A stretch of 64,000 nt of DNA from Sphingomonas lacunae (GCF_012979535.1 NZ_CP053015.1:2294001-2358000), one strand, 5' to 3'. Positions 46,241 to 55,274 are shown, numbered from the stretch's first letter. Translations and numbers: made by a program. The notes: generated by a model not told the origin, from the letters alone.

Positions 46241-46915
46241 TCAGAAAAATTTGCGGCGCATCCACACGCCCATCCACAGCAGGCTGCCGAGGATGATACA
46301 GTCGATGGCCGAGGGCTCGACCGCGAGGCCGGCTTTCCAAAGCACCCACCAGACGGGGATGCCGAACATCAAGGCATGGGCAGTCCAGTTGGCACCTTCG
46401 ATATAGGCGTCACGCTCATGCTCGTCGGTCTGTTTGAGCCACCAGTTGGTCAGCCACGGCCCGGCAATGCCCCACAACAGCACGGCGGCAATGGCGAGAG
46501 GTGCCTGCACCATGCCTTCGGCGTCGAACAGGAGATGGGGCGCCAAAGACTGGGTGAGGCCAAAACCCAGGCCTGTGACACCGCCAAGCGTTAGTGCGAT
46601 GATGGTTATCGTTGTGGATTTGCGCTCCCGACGTGGCATCTGGTCGACGCCGCGCTTTATTGCCAAGCTGTTGCGGAGGGCGACCCAGATGCACCACATG
46701 CCGAGCGCGGCGATCACTGCCACCACGACCATCGCCTTGATTGAGAAGGGCGGATTGCCGTCGGTCGCTCGTGCTTCGAGGAAGCCGACAAAGACGCCGG
46801 ACAGGAAGATGAGGCCAATCACCGAAGCGATGATCCGAACGACACGGTTTGCGGTGGTTGGCTCGGCCCCGGTTGTCGTCGGCGTATCGGTTGCCGGAAG
46901 GTCAGAGGCTGTCAT
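46241..46915 (-). CDS. Membrane protein paired with an HTH regulator
   Basis: 224 residues with about five or six hydrophobic segments, preceded by a Thr/Ala/Pro-rich N-terminus. I do not recognise a named family beyond a general likeness to small membrane proteins encoded beside YozG-type HTH genes. ATG 46915 overlaps the HTH gene's end by 14 bases, so the two are co-translated. Confidence 0.75.
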   Translation of the reverse strand: MTASDLPATDTPTTTGAEPTTANRVVRIIASVIGLIFLSGVFVGFLEARATDGNPPFSIKAMVVVAVIAALGMWCIWVALRNSLAIKRGVDQMPRRERKSTTITIIALTLGGVTGLGFGLTQSLAPHLLFDAEGMVQAPLAIAAVLLWGIAGPWLTNWWLKQTDEHERDAYIEGANWTAHALMFGIPVWWVLWKAGLAVEPSAIDCIILGSLLWMGVWMRRKFF

Positions 46916-47099
46916 CGAAAATCTCCTCGATGGTCGTTTCGAACAGGCGGGCAATACGAAAAGCGAGCGGGAGCGACGGATCATGCTTGCCGGTCTCGAT
47001 GGCGTTGACCGCTTGCCGCGAAACGTCGAGCCTTTCCGCCAGATCTGCCTGACTCCAATTGCGCATGGCGCGCAGTACCTTGAGCTTGTTGTTCATCAT
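46902..47099 (-). CDS. Small XRE/YozG-type HTH transcriptional regulator
   Basis: 65 residues, almost entirely a helix-turn-helix: LRAMRNWSQADLAERLDVSR, then QAVNAIETGKHDPSLPLAF and a C-terminal FETTIEEIF helix. This is the compact Cro/C1-type form. Two Met codons are adjacent at the start (47099 or 47096). Its promoter and candidate operators lie just upstream and overlap those facing glyQ, so autoregulation is likely. Confidence 0.92.
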   Translation of the reverse strand: MMNNKLKVLRAMRNWSQADLAERLDVSRQAVNAIETGKHDPSLPLAFRIARLFETTIEEIFDDSL

Positions 47100-47112
47100 C
47101 GTGCCTGTTGGT

Positions 47113-47178
47113 GTCAGGTTTCCCTGACTTTATGTCGCGATTCGCTGACAAAGTCAAGTTAACATGACATAATGTCGC
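47113..47178. promoter_or_regulatory. Overlapping divergent promoters with paired operators
   Basis: Minus strand (toward the HTH gene): -35 TTGACT at 47157-47152, 17-base spacer, -10 CATAAA at 47134-47129. Plus strand (toward glyQ): -35 CTGACA at 47145-47150, 17-base spacer, -10 CATAAT at 47168-47173. A 13-base repeat GAC(T/A)T(T/A)ATGTCGC occurs at 47126-47138 and 47166-47178, 40 bases apart, and each copy covers one -10. The second copy contains the odd palindrome GACAT-A-ATGTC. A further perfect inverted repeat GTCAGG-N4-CCTGAC lies at 47113-47128. Confidence 0.6.
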
Positions 47179-47336
47179 ATGAATATGACTTTTGTCCTGT
47201 TTTCTGTGCATTGGTGCCATCGCAAGGGCGGTTCGCTTCCATGGAACGGGAAACTGATGTGCCGATTGCTTGACCCTGCGCGCCCCTTTCGCCAAAGGCC
47301 GCGCAACACCCTGTTGCACCTGCGAAGGAATTGTCC

Positions 47337-48248
47337 GTGGCCGCCGCACCGACCGATGGAAAGCCGCTCAGCTTTCAGGACCTGATCCTGACGCTGCATG
47401 ATTATTGGGGATCACGCGGCTGTGTCGTATTGCAACCCTATGACATGGAAGTCGGCGCCGGCACTTTCCATCCGGCAACCACTTTGCGCAGCCTGGGACC
47501 GCAGCGCTGGAACGCCGCCTATGTCCAGCCGAGCCGCCGTCCGACCGATGGCCGCTATGGCGAGAACCCAAACCGGCTGCAGCATTATTACCAGTATCAG
47601 GTGATCATGAAGCCGAGCCCGGCGGATTTGCAGGAGCTGTATCTCGGCAGCCTTGACGCCATCGGCATCGACCCGCTGGTGCATGATATCCGTTTTGTCG
47701 AGGATGACTGGGAAAGCCCGACGCTGGGCGCCTGGGGGCTGGGCTGGGAAGTGTGGTGTGACGGCATGGAGGTGACGCAGTTCACCTATTTCCAGCAGGT
47801 TGGCGGCTATGACTGCAAGCCGGTTGCGGGCGAACTGACCTATGGGCTCGAGCGGCTGGCGATGTACATCCAGGGCGTCGACAACGTCTATGATCTCGCC
47901 TTCAACAATGATGGCGTGACCTATGGTGAGGTGTTCCTCGCCAATGAACAGCAATTTTCGGCGTGGAATTTCGAGGTCGCCGATACCGACAAGCTGTTGC
48001 GCTGGTTCCGCGATTGCGAGGCCGAATATGCCGCCTGCGTCGAAAAGGGCCTCCCGCTGCCGGCCTATGACCAGGCGATCAAGGCCAGCCATGTGTTCAA
48101 CCTGCTGCAGGCGCGCGGCGTCATTTCCGTGCAGGAACGCGCCAGCTACATCGCCCGCGTGCGCGACATGGCCAAGGGCGCCTGCGCCGCGCACATCGAA
48201 AAGAACAGCGCGGCCTGGACCGAGCAATTTCCTGGGTGGGTGGCGTGA
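47337..48248 (+). CDS. glyQ: Glycine--tRNA ligase alpha subunit
   Basis: Catalytic-core subunit of the heterotetrameric bacterial glycyl-tRNA synthetase. [36 protein letters not shown] and [21 protein letters not shown] are diagnostic. The frame could begin at TTG 47331, but AAGGA lies directly against that codon, while GTG 47337 has proper spacing, so GTG is chosen (303 residues). The stop overlaps the glyS ATG (TGATG). Confidence 0.96.
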   Translation: MAAAPTDGKPLSFQDLILTLHDYWGSRGCVVLQPYDMEVGAGTFHPATTLRSLGPQRWNAAYVQPSRRPTDGRYGENPNRLQHYYQYQVIMKPSPADLQELYLGSLDAIGIDPLVHDIRFVEDDWESPTLGAWGLGWEVWCDGMEVTQFTYFQQVGGYDCKPVAGELTYGLERLAMYIQGVDNVYDLAFNNDGVTYGEVFLANEQQFSAWNFEVADTDKLLRWFRDCEAEYAACVEKGLPLPAYDQAIKASHVFNLLQARGVISVQERASYIARVRDMAKGACAAHIEKNSAAWTEQFPGWVA

Positions 48249-50389
48249 TGACCGATTTCCTTCTCGAACTGCGCTCCGAAGAAATTCCGGCGCGGATGCA
48301 GGACAAGGCGCGGGATGATCTGGCGCGGCTGTTTACCGCCGAAATTGAAAAGGCGGGGCTCAAGGCCGCGAGCCTGACGACCTATGCCACGCCGCGCCGT
48401 CTCGCGCTGATTGCCGCTGGACTGCCGCTCGAAACGGCGGCGGTGCGCGAGGAATTCAAGGGCCCGCGCACCAGCGCGCCCGATCAGGCGCTCGAAGGTT
48501 TTTTGCGCAAGACCGGCATGACCAAGGACCAACTGGAGGACCGTGACGGCGTCTGGTTTGCGGTGATCGACAAGCCCGGCCGGGCGACAGCCGATGTGCT
48601 GGCCGAAGCCATCCCGGCGATCATCCGCGCCTTTCCCTGGCCCAAGTCGATGCGCTGGGGCACCGCCAGCAGCACAACGGAATCGCTGCGCTGGGTGCGG
48701 CCGTTGCAGGGCATTGTCGCGCTGTTGGGTGATGATGTGGTCCCGTTCGCCATCGATGGCATCGCCAGCGGATCGGCGACGATGGGCCACCGTTTCCATC
48801 ACAAGGGGCCGGTGACCATTGGTAATGCCGGTGACTATGCGGTCAAGCTGCGCGCCGCGCATGTCATCGTCGATCAGGAGGAGCGCAAGGCGACGATCCG
48901 CGACCGGGCACAGGCGCTGTGCGCCGAACGCGGCCTGACGTGGATTGCCGACGAGGCGCTGGTGGCGGAAAATGCCGGCCTCACCGAATGGCCGGTGCCG
49001 TTGCTGGGTGATTTCGACCCCGCCTTCCTCGAAGTGCCGCCCGAGGTGATCCGCCTGACGCTGGCGACAAACCAGAAATATTTCGTGGCTTCTTATCCGC
49101 CTTCGGCGGAGGCGCCTTTCCCGTCCGCAAGCGGACGCGGCGATGCCAGTGCGACGGGTTCGGTCCGGCTGGCACCGGTCTTTATCTGCACCGCCAATAT
49201 CGAGGCGAAGGACGGCGGTGAGGCGATTGTCGCCGGCAACCGCAAGGTGCTCGCGGCGCGGCTCTCCGACGCCCGCTTCTTCTGGACGCAGGACAAGAAG
49301 ACCGCACTCGCGGACCATGCCAGGAAGCTGGAACGGATCACCTTCCACGAAAAGCTGGGTATGGTCAACGAACGGGTTCAGCGCATAGTTGAGATCGCTG
49401 CAGATCGACTCCCTGAACTGCTGGGATGGCCAATCCAAAAGGTTCGGCAAATGCAACCTAAGCTGCGCACTGCAGCCCAAATTGCAAAGGCTGACCTAGT
49501 AACTGAGATGGTAGGCGAGTTTCCTGAACTGCAAGGCACAATGGGTGCCTACTACGCCTCCGGCCTCGGCTCTGAAATCTCGAATGCAATCAGAGATCAC
49601 TATAAGCCAGCTGGGCCTGCGGACGACTTGCCGAGCGGCGAGGTAGGTACATTGCTGGCATTGGCAGATAAATCCGATGCATTGTTCGGCTTTTTCGCAA
49701 TTGGTATGAAGCCTACCGGGTCTAAAGACCCATTTGCTCTTCGACGGGCAGCTTTGGGCATAATCCGGATTGTTGTTGAAAACGATTTGAGGTTATCGCT
49801 TCGCAGTCTCTTTGGTGCCATCGATTTTGAGAGAATGTATCAATCATCGACGGGAGTGGAATACTCTGACCCGACGAGCGGAATTGTTGATTTCATTATC
49901 GACCGCCTCAAGGTTCAGCAGCGCGAAGCCGGTGTCCGGCATGACCTGATCGACGCCGTCTTTGCCCTTGGCGGGGAGGATGATCTGGTCCGACTGCTCG
50001 CGCGGGTGAAGGCGCTGCAGGCGTTCATTGGCACCGAGGATGGTGTCAACCTGCTCGCTGGGTACAAGCGGGCGGCGAATATCCTCAAGAAGGAAGGCGT
50101 CCCGGCTGGGGCCGCCGCCGCGCTGACCTACACCCCCGAACCCGCCGAGGCTGCGCTGATTGCCGCGCTCGATGCCGCAGAACCGCGCGCTGCCGCCGCT
50201 GTGGCCGAGGAGCGGTTTGAGGAAGCGATGGCGGCTTTGGCCACCCTGCGGGCACCCATCGATCAATTCTTTGACGATGTGACCGTCAATGACAGTGACG
50301 AAAACAAGCGCGCCGCGCGGCTGGGCCTGCTCGCCCGGCTGACAGCGGCGGTGAACGGGATCGCGGATTTTTCAAAGATCGAGGGGTAA
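48248..50389 (+). CDS. glyS: Glycine--tRNA ligase beta subunit
   Basis: tRNA-binding subunit of glycyl-tRNA synthetase, 713 residues. It starts [17 protein letters not shown] and keeps the family blocks FHEKLGMVNERVQRI, MVGEFPELQGTMGAYYA and GFFAIGMKPTGSKDPFALRR. A C-terminal anticodon-binding domain ends FFDDVTVNDSDENKRAARL. Residues about 377-552 are encoded by DNA of distinctly lower GC than the flanks, yet the frame and conserved motifs are intact. Confidence 0.96.
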   Translation: MTDFLLELRSEEIPARMQDKARDDLARLFTAEIEKAGLKAASLTTYATPRRLALIAAGLPLETAAVREEFKGPRTSAPDQALEGFLRKTGMTKDQLEDRDGVWFAVIDKPGRATADVLAEAIPAIIRAFPWPKSMRWGTASSTTESLRWVRPLQGIVALLGDDVVPFAIDGIASGSATMGHRFHHKGPVTIGNAGDYAVKLRAAHVIVDQEERKATIRDRAQALCAERGLTWIADEALVAENAGLTEWPVPLLGDFDPAFLEVPPEVIRLTLATNQKYFVASYPPSAEAPFPSASGRGDASATGSVRLAPVFICTANIEAKDGGEAIVAGNRKVLAARLSDARFFWTQDKKTALADHARKLERITFHEKLGMVNERVQRIVEIAADRLPELLGWPIQKVRQMQPKLRTAAQIAKADLVTEMVGEFPELQGTMGAYYASGLGSEISNAIRDHYKPAGPADDLPSGEVGTLLALADKSDALFGFFAIGMKPTGSKDPFALRRAALGIIRIVVENDLRLSLRSLFGAIDFERMYQSSTGVEYSDPTSGIVDFIIDRLKVQQREAGVRHDLIDAVFALGGEDDLVRLLARVKALQAFIGTEDGVNLLAGYKRAANILKKEGVPAGAAAALTYTPEPAEAALIAALDAAEPRAAAAVAEERFEEAMAALATLRAPIDQFFDDVTVNDSDENKRAARLGLLARLTAAVNGIADFSKIEG
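49378..49905 (+). other. Atypical-composition tract inside glyS, probable recombination segment
   Basis: Within glyS, third positions change abruptly from mostly G/C to many A/T. 60-base lines counted by hand give 53%, 45%, 47% and 47% GC here against 65% just before. Rare-looking codons such as CTA, AGA, TCA and ATA cluster here and are scarce in the flanks. Both edges are approximate. The encoded protein remains a normal GlyS, which fits replacement by a homologous allele from a lower-GC relative. Confidence 0.6.
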
Positions 50390-50449
50390 GGGCAACAGCC
50401 CGACCCCGTCCCCCGGCGCAGCCTCCCCAAAAAGGCGCAGAGAGGAACC

Positions 50450-53116
50450 ATGATGACCCAGCTTGTCCACCTGTTCGGCGGCGACGCCACCACCACGGAA
50501 CGGTCCAAGGAACTGCTTGGCGGCAAGGGATCCAACCTCGCCGAAATGGCGAGCATCGGCCTGCCGGTGCCGCCGGGTTTCACGGTTACCACTGAGGTCT
50601 GCACCGCCTTTTACGCCAATGGCCGCCAATATCCGGCCGAGCTGGCGCAGCAGGTCGCCGCTGGCGTCGCGCATATCGAGCGCACCACCGGCCGCACCTT
50701 TGGCGATGCCGCCAACCCGCTGCTCGTTTCGGTCCGCTCGGGGGCCCGCGCCTCGATGCCCGGCATGATGGACACCGTCCTCAACCTCGGCCTCAATGAC
50801 GAAACCGTGGTTGGCCTCGCCGCCGGTTCGGGCGATCCGCGCTTTGCCTGGGACAGCTATCGCCGCTTCATCCAGATGTATTCGGACGTGGTGCTGGCGC
50901 TCGACCATCATGATTTCGAGGAAGCGCTCGAAATCGCCAAGGAAGACCGCGGCTATTACCTCGATACCGAGATGCTGGCCGAAGACTGGCAGGCGCTGGT
51001 CGGCGAGTACAAGACCATCGTTGAAAAGCAGTGGGGCCGCCCCTTCCCGCAGGATGTGCAAGAGCAATTGTGGGGCGCGGTCGGCGCAGTGTTCGAAAGC
51101 TGGGAAAGCGAACGCGCCAAAGTCTATCGCCGGTTGAACGCGATCCCCGCCGAATGGGGCACCGCGGTCAATGTACAGGCGATGGTATTCGGCAATATGG
51201 GCGACACATCGGCCACTGGCGTTGCCTTCACCCGCAATCCGGCAACCGGTGAGCGTGCCTATTATGGCGAATGGCTGGTCAATGCGCAGGGCGAGGATGT
51301 CGTCGCCGGTATCCGCACGCCGCAATATCTGACCAAGGCTGCGCGGGAAGAAGCCAATGCCAAGCCGCTGAGCATGGAAGAGGCGATGCCCGAGGCCTAT
51401 GCCGAGCTCGCCGCTGTGTTCGACCGGCTTGAGCAGCATTATCGCGACATGCAGGACATCGAGTTCACTGTCGAGCGCGGCAAGCTGTGGATGCTGCAAA
51501 CCCGTTCGGGCAAGCGCACTGCCAAGGCTGCCCTGAAAATGGCGGTCGAGATGGCGGCGGAAGGGCTGATCAGTGAGGCTGAGGCGGTGGCGCGGGTTGA
51601 CCCGGCGGCGCTCGACCAGTTGCTTCACCCGACGCTGGACCCCAGCGCACCGCGAGACGTCATCACCAAGGGATTGCCAGCCAGCCCCGGCGCTGCATCG
51701 GGCGCGATCGTGTTTGACGCCGACACGGCGGAAAAGCGGGCTGCGGCGGGAGACGATGTCATCCTTGTCCGCATAGAGACCTCTCCTGAGGATATTCACG
51801 GCATGCACGCGGCGCGCGGCATTTTGACGGCGCGTGGCGGCATGACGTCACACGCTGCGGTGGTCGCGCGCGGCATGGGCCGTCCATGCGTTTCTGGCGC
51901 CGGATCGCTGTCGATCGACAACGCCGCCCGGGTGATGCGCGTGGCAGGACGGGAGTTGCGCGAAGGTGATCTGATCACGCTCGACGGCACCAGCGGCGAA
52001 GTGATGGCCGGCAAGGTGCCGACGGTTGAGCCCGAGCTGGTCGGTGATTTCGGCACGCTGATGGTCTGGGCTGACGCAGCGCGGCGGATGAAGGTCCGCA
52101 CCAACGCCGAAACGCCCGAGGATTGCCGCGTCGCTCGCCAGTTCGGCGCCGAGGGCATCGGCCTGTGCCGTACCGAGCACATGTTCTTTGACGCCAGCCG
52201 GATCACCGCTGTGCGCCAGATGATTCTTGCCGAAAATGAGGCGGGACGCCGTGCCGCGCTCGACAAGCTGCTGCCTGAACAGCGCAGCGACTTTGCCGAG
52301 ATTTTCGCCATAATGGCCGGCCTGCCGGTGACGATCCGCCTGCTCGATCCGCCGCTGCACGAATTCCTGCCGCACCGCGAGGAGGATTTTGCCGAAGTGG
52401 CCGAAGCCGCTGGCGTCGACATCGCGACTCTGAAGCGTCGGGCAGGGGAGTTGCACGAATTCAACCCGATGCTGGGCCATCGCGGTTGCCGGCTGGGTGT
52501 TACCTTCCCGGAAATCTACGAAATGCAGGCGCGGGCCATTTTTGAGGCAGCCTGCGACGTCGCGGCCTCGAGCGGCGAAGCACCGATCCCCGAAGTGATG
52601 ATCCCGTTGGTGGCCACCAAGCGCGAGCTCGACCTGATGAAGGCGGTGGTCGATGCCGCGGCCAAGGCGGTGTTTGCCGAAAAGGGCCGGACGCTCGACT
52701 ATCTCGTCGGCACCATGATCGAACTGCCGCGCGCCGCACTGATGGCGGGCGAGATCGCCCATTCTGGGGAATTCTTCTCGTTCGGTACCAATGACCTTAC
52801 GCAGACGACCATCGGCATCAGCCGCGACGATGCAGGCCGCTTCCTGACGACCTATGTAGACAAGGGCATTTTCGCTGCAGACCCATTCGTCAGCCTTGAT
52901 GTCGAAGGGGTGGGACAGCTGATCAGCCTCGCCGCGGAGAGGGGCAGGGTGACCAGGCCTGACATCAAGCTGGGCATATGCGGAGAGCATGGCGGCGACC
53001 CGGCGTCGATTGCCTTCTGTGAAGGCGTCGGCCTCGATTATGTGTCGGCCAGTCCCTATCGCGTGCCGATTGCCCGGCTGGCGGCGGCCCAGGCGGCGTT
53101 GCGCAGGCCGAGCTGA
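50450..53116 (+). CDS. ppdK: Pyruvate, phosphate dikinase
   Basis: Interconverts pyruvate, ATP and phosphate with PEP, AMP and pyrophosphate, linking glycolysis and gluconeogenesis. The N-terminal ATP-grasp part starts VHLFGGDATTTERSKELLGGKGSNLAEM. The phosphohistidine domain has GGMTSHAAVVARGMGRPCVSG with H468. The C-terminal TIM barrel contains GLCRTEHMFF, LGHRGCRLGV and the FGTNDLTQTTIGISRDD and GICGEHGGDP motifs. 888 residues, normal. Two Met codons in a row make the start ambiguous by one codon. Confidence 0.96.
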   Translation: MMTQLVHLFGGDATTTERSKELLGGKGSNLAEMASIGLPVPPGFTVTTEVCTAFYANGRQYPAELAQQVAAGVAHIERTTGRTFGDAANPLLVSVRSGARASMPGMMDTVLNLGLNDETVVGLAAGSGDPRFAWDSYRRFIQMYSDVVLALDHHDFEEALEIAKEDRGYYLDTEMLAEDWQALVGEYKTIVEKQWGRPFPQDVQEQLWGAVGAVFESWESERAKVYRRLNAIPAEWGTAVNVQAMVFGNMGDTSATGVAFTRNPATGERAYYGEWLVNAQGEDVVAGIRTPQYLTKAAREEANAKPLSMEEAMPEAYAELAAVFDRLEQHYRDMQDIEFTVERGKLWMLQTRSGKRTAKAALKMAVEMAAEGLISEAEAVARVDPAALDQLLHPTLDPSAPRDVITKGLPASPGAASGAIVFDADTAEKRAAAGDDVILVRIETSPEDIHGMHAARGILTARGGMTSHAAVVARGMGRPCVSGAGSLSIDNAARVMRVAGRELREGDLITLDGTSGEVMAGKVPTVEPELVGDFGTLMVWADAARRMKVRTNAETPEDCRVARQFGAEGIGLCRTEHMFFDASRITAVRQMILAENEAGRRAALDKLLPEQRSDFAEIFAIMAGLPVTIRLLDPPLHEFLPHREEDFAEVAEAAGVDIATLKRRAGELHEFNPMLGHRGCRLGVTFPEIYEMQARAIFEAACDVAASSGEAPIPEVMIPLVATKRELDLMKAVVDAAAKAVFAEKGRTLDYLVGTMIELPRAALMAGEIAHSGEFFSFGTNDLTQTTIGISRDDAGRFLTTYVDKGIFAADPFVSLDVEGVGQLISLAAERGRVTRPDIKLGICGEHGGDPASIAFCEGVGLDYVSASPYRVPIARLAAAQAALRRPS

Positions 53117-53123
53117 CCAGGAC

Positions 53124-53149
53124 TGCGGCAGAGCCTCGCTCTTGCCGTT
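53124..53149 (+). terminator. Stem-loop after ppdK
   Basis: CGGCAGAGC-CTC-GCTCTTGCCG forms a stem with one bulge just beyond the ppdK stop. It lacks a clear T-run, so it is only a possible weak terminator or RNA-stabilising hairpin. Confidence 0.35.
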
Positions 53150-53229
53150 GTGAAGGCTATGCTGCATCATCCCGCCTGCCTCCGCTAACGTCCGACAATG
53201 GATGCGGCGGAACGGAAGGGGAGAGGGAT

Positions 53230-53808
53230 GTGAAATCCATTTTGAAATGGACGGGGCTGATCGTGATTGGGCTAGCCCTGGGATCAGGGTTTGCGGTCTG
53301 GCAGATCCGGGATAGCGGCTTGGGTAATGATGTGCGCGTCGGGCCCTGGAGCACAGGAAGCGACTTTGGCACGACCGATGCGTCAATGCGCACCCGGGCC
53401 ATTGTTGCTTTGCGCGGGCTGTTGGCCCTGCCGAAAGAGGAAGCGCGCTACTATACCGCCGCGATGGACAGCGCTGGTCAGCCACTTTCGGGCAAGTGTA
53501 GCTATACGCTGACCGGAGGTGCGATTGAGGCGCGCTGGTGGAGCATCACCCTGTATGACCGTGCAGGATGGCTGGTTCCCAACCGCTGGAGCCGCCATTC
53601 GGTGGGTAGTGCGACCATTCCGGCGGATCAGGCACAAAGCTGGACGATCAATGTCAGCCCACAGCAACAGGCGGGCCTTTGGATCCCGACGGGGACAGAC
53701 AAGGACTTCGAACTGACGCTGCGCGCCTACAGGCCGCGCGGAATGATGGCGACAGACCCTGGTCGGGTGACTTTGCCAACCATCACCAAGGGGGAGTGCC
53801 AGTCATGA
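53230..53808 (+). CDS. DUF1214 domain protein
   Basis: 192 residues with one N-terminal hydrophobic segment (anchor or uncleaved signal) and a DUF1214 domain containing RTRAIVALRGLLALPKEEARYYTA, ARWWSITLYDRAGWLVPN and a C-terminal FELTLRAYRP. The start is GTG after GAGAGGG. The stop overlaps the next gene's ATG. In many bacteria DUF1214 and DUF1254 form one polypeptide; here they are split into adjacent coupled genes. Function unknown. Confidence 0.86.
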   Translation: MKSILKWTGLIVIGLALGSGFAVWQIRDSGLGNDVRVGPWSTGSDFGTTDASMRTRAIVALRGLLALPKEEARYYTAAMDSAGQPLSGKCSYTLTGGAIEARWWSITLYDRAGWLVPNRWSRHSVGSATIPADQAQSWTINVSPQQQAGLWIPTGTDKDFELTLRAYRPRGMMATDPGRVTLPTITKGECQS

Positions 53809-54329
53809 TCCAACGTCTTGCGTCACTGGCCCTTGTCGCTGTCTGCGCTGTGGGCGGCTATTATGCCACCATGGCTGCCACACCTTTCGCCCTGATGCGG
53901 TTGGCGGAATCGAAAATGGCTGGAACGTCACCGACCAACAGCTTTACCCATTCGCCGCCAGTCCATGCTGAACGCCAGTTTGTCGTGCGCCCGAGTCCGG
54001 ATCTGCTGTATTCCAGTTGCCCGTATGATCTGTCGGCAGGGCCTCTGGAGATTACCGCTGTTCCGGTTCCCGAGCGCTACAGTTCGATCAGTGTTTTTGA
54101 TGCGAGAACCGATGTCGCCTTCGTCCGCAACGACGAGGAGATGGCCGGACAACCGATGCGCATCGTGCTCGCTCTCGAAGGGCAGGGGGTTCCCGCTGGC
54201 GTGGAGGTGGTGAGGCTGCGCTATCCGACCGGCATCGTCCTTCAGCGTGTGTTGCTGGCCGATCCTGCCGAAGCGGCACAGGTTGACCCCATCCGCAGTC
54301 AGGCAAGGTGCCGGACACTGGCATCCTGA
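53805..54329 (+). CDS. DUF1254 domain protein
   Basis: 174 residues with an N-terminal hydrophobic segment (IQRLASLALVAVCAVGGYYA) and a DUF1254 domain with RQFVVRPSPDLLYSSCPYDLS and ERYSSISVFDARTDVAFV. ATG 53805 overlaps the DUF1214 stop (ATGA). An earlier in-frame start inside the DUF1214 gene is rejected because it would bury the signal segment. It probably acts with its partner in the cell envelope. Confidence 0.86.
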   Translation: MIQRLASLALVAVCAVGGYYATMAATPFALMRLAESKMAGTSPTNSFTHSPPVHAERQFVVRPSPDLLYSSCPYDLSAGPLEITAVPVPERYSSISVFDARTDVAFVRNDEEMAGQPMRIVLALEGQGVPAGVEVVRLRYPTGIVLQRVLLADPAEAAQVDPIRSQARCRTLAS

Positions 54330-54404
54330 GGCAGGAGGGCCAAAAAAACCGAAAAAGGGGGTTGCGCGACGGCGCGCCCCCGCATAGTAGCGCGGCTCCA
54401 ACGC

Positions 54405-54481
54405 GCACCCGTAGCTCAGCTGGATAGAGCATCAGACTACGAATCTGAGGGTCGGACGTTCGAATCGTTCCGGGTGCGCCA
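54405..54481 (+). tRNA. tRNA-Arg (anticodon ACG)
   Basis: Acceptor GCACCCG pairs with CGGGTGC, the D-arm is GCTCAGCTGGATAGAGC, the anticodon stem CAGA/TCTG encloses loop CTACGAA with anticodon ACG (read as inosine at the wobble base), and the T-loop is TTCGAAT. CCA is encoded. 77 bases. Confidence 0.97.
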
Positions 54482-54661
54482 TTTTCCCCTTATATCGAAG
54501 CATGGCTGACGCTTTTGTCCGCAGAGCGATTTGTCGCCAAAATGGTTCTATTTTGCACTGGATCAATGTAGTTTGATTCCGGCTGAAATAGTTCAGCGTG
54601 CTTCGCAGAGACAATCGCGGCCAGAAGGCAGCGCCTGCGTTCACCAGGTCGCGAGGTCGTC

Positions 54662-55084
54662 ATGACTGATTTTGTGCCGGTATGGGCGAGTATGCAGGCC
54701 GGACTGCCTGTGCTGATCCTGCATTTGGCCCTCACCACCTTTTTGTGGGGCATTGCCTTGGCCCTTGCCCATGGTCTCAGCAAGTGGCGGTTCGGCCGCG
54801 ATGACGCACGAGAAAATCATGCGGTTACCCTTGTCCATGGCGGCGAGGCTCTGGCGCTGGCATTGCCATTGGCGGCCGCGTTGGCGGGATCAGTCAATGC
54901 CGCCGACAATCTGCTGTGGGGTGGGGTTGTCGCTTTGGTGCAACTTGGCTGGTCTCTGCTCAGCGTCTTGGCGATGCGTGCGATAGTCAGACGGGTGGGT
55001 CAGGGTGACATGTCCGCAGCGATTCATCTGATTGGCGTGCGACTCGGATTTGCACTTCTCAATTCCGCCGCCATCGGGAGCTGA
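54662..55084 (+). CDS. DUF350-like small membrane protein
   Basis: 140 residues with about four hydrophobic segments (residues 13-35, 57-77, 83-104, 117-137) and VTLVHGGEALALALPLAAALAGS, which resembles the duplicated two-helix unit of DUF350 proteins. GAGG lies a few bases before the ATG. Function unknown. It is flanked by tRNA-Arg and, downstream, an 8-bp hairpin. Confidence 0.65.
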   Translation: MTDFVPVWASMQAGLPVLILHLALTTFLWGIALALAHGLSKWRFGRDDARENHAVTLVHGGEALALALPLAAALAGSVNAADNLLWGGVVALVQLGWSLLSVLAMRAIVRRVGQGDMSAAIHLIGVRLGFALLNSAAIGS

Positions 55085-55170
55085 ATGTCAGGCTGATTGG
55101 TGGGCAAAGGCCAGGGTGCAACCATCCGCTTTGACCATGCAGCCGCTTTTCCATGCATTGGATTACCGTC

Positions 55171-55194
55171 CTTTCAGCTGTTTATCGCTGAAAG
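55171..55194 (+). terminator. Hairpin downstream of the DUF350-like gene
   Basis: CTTTCAGC and GCTGAAAG are perfect 8-base arms around an 8-base loop, 87 bases after the DUF350-like stop. No T-run follows, so it may be a weak terminator or a protein-binding inverted repeat. Confidence 0.4.
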
Positions 55195-55274
55195 ATTGCG
55201 ATTCACTGCCTCCTTCCGCTAATTGCCGGCCAAGGATCAAAAAGGTCCGGGTCGCAAAAAAATGGGAGGTGGGC

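Noticed and set aside
47180..47336. T-box or glycine riboswitch before glyQ
   Set aside because: No T-box sequence, tandem glycine aptamer or terminator hairpin could be found in this leader.
48146..49480. 444-codon open frame on the minus strand across glyS
   Set aside because: It is antisense to glyQ/glyS. The frame follows from high GC at third positions and ends where the low-GC tract begins.
49378..49905. glyS as a frameshifted or broken gene
   Set aside because: Composition changes sharply, but the frame is continuous and conserved GlyS motifs run through the tract, so it appears functional.
51848..53485. 545-codon open frame on the minus strand across ppdK
   Set aside because: It is antisense to conserved PPDK motifs, rich in Arg/His/Gln, with no domain seen.
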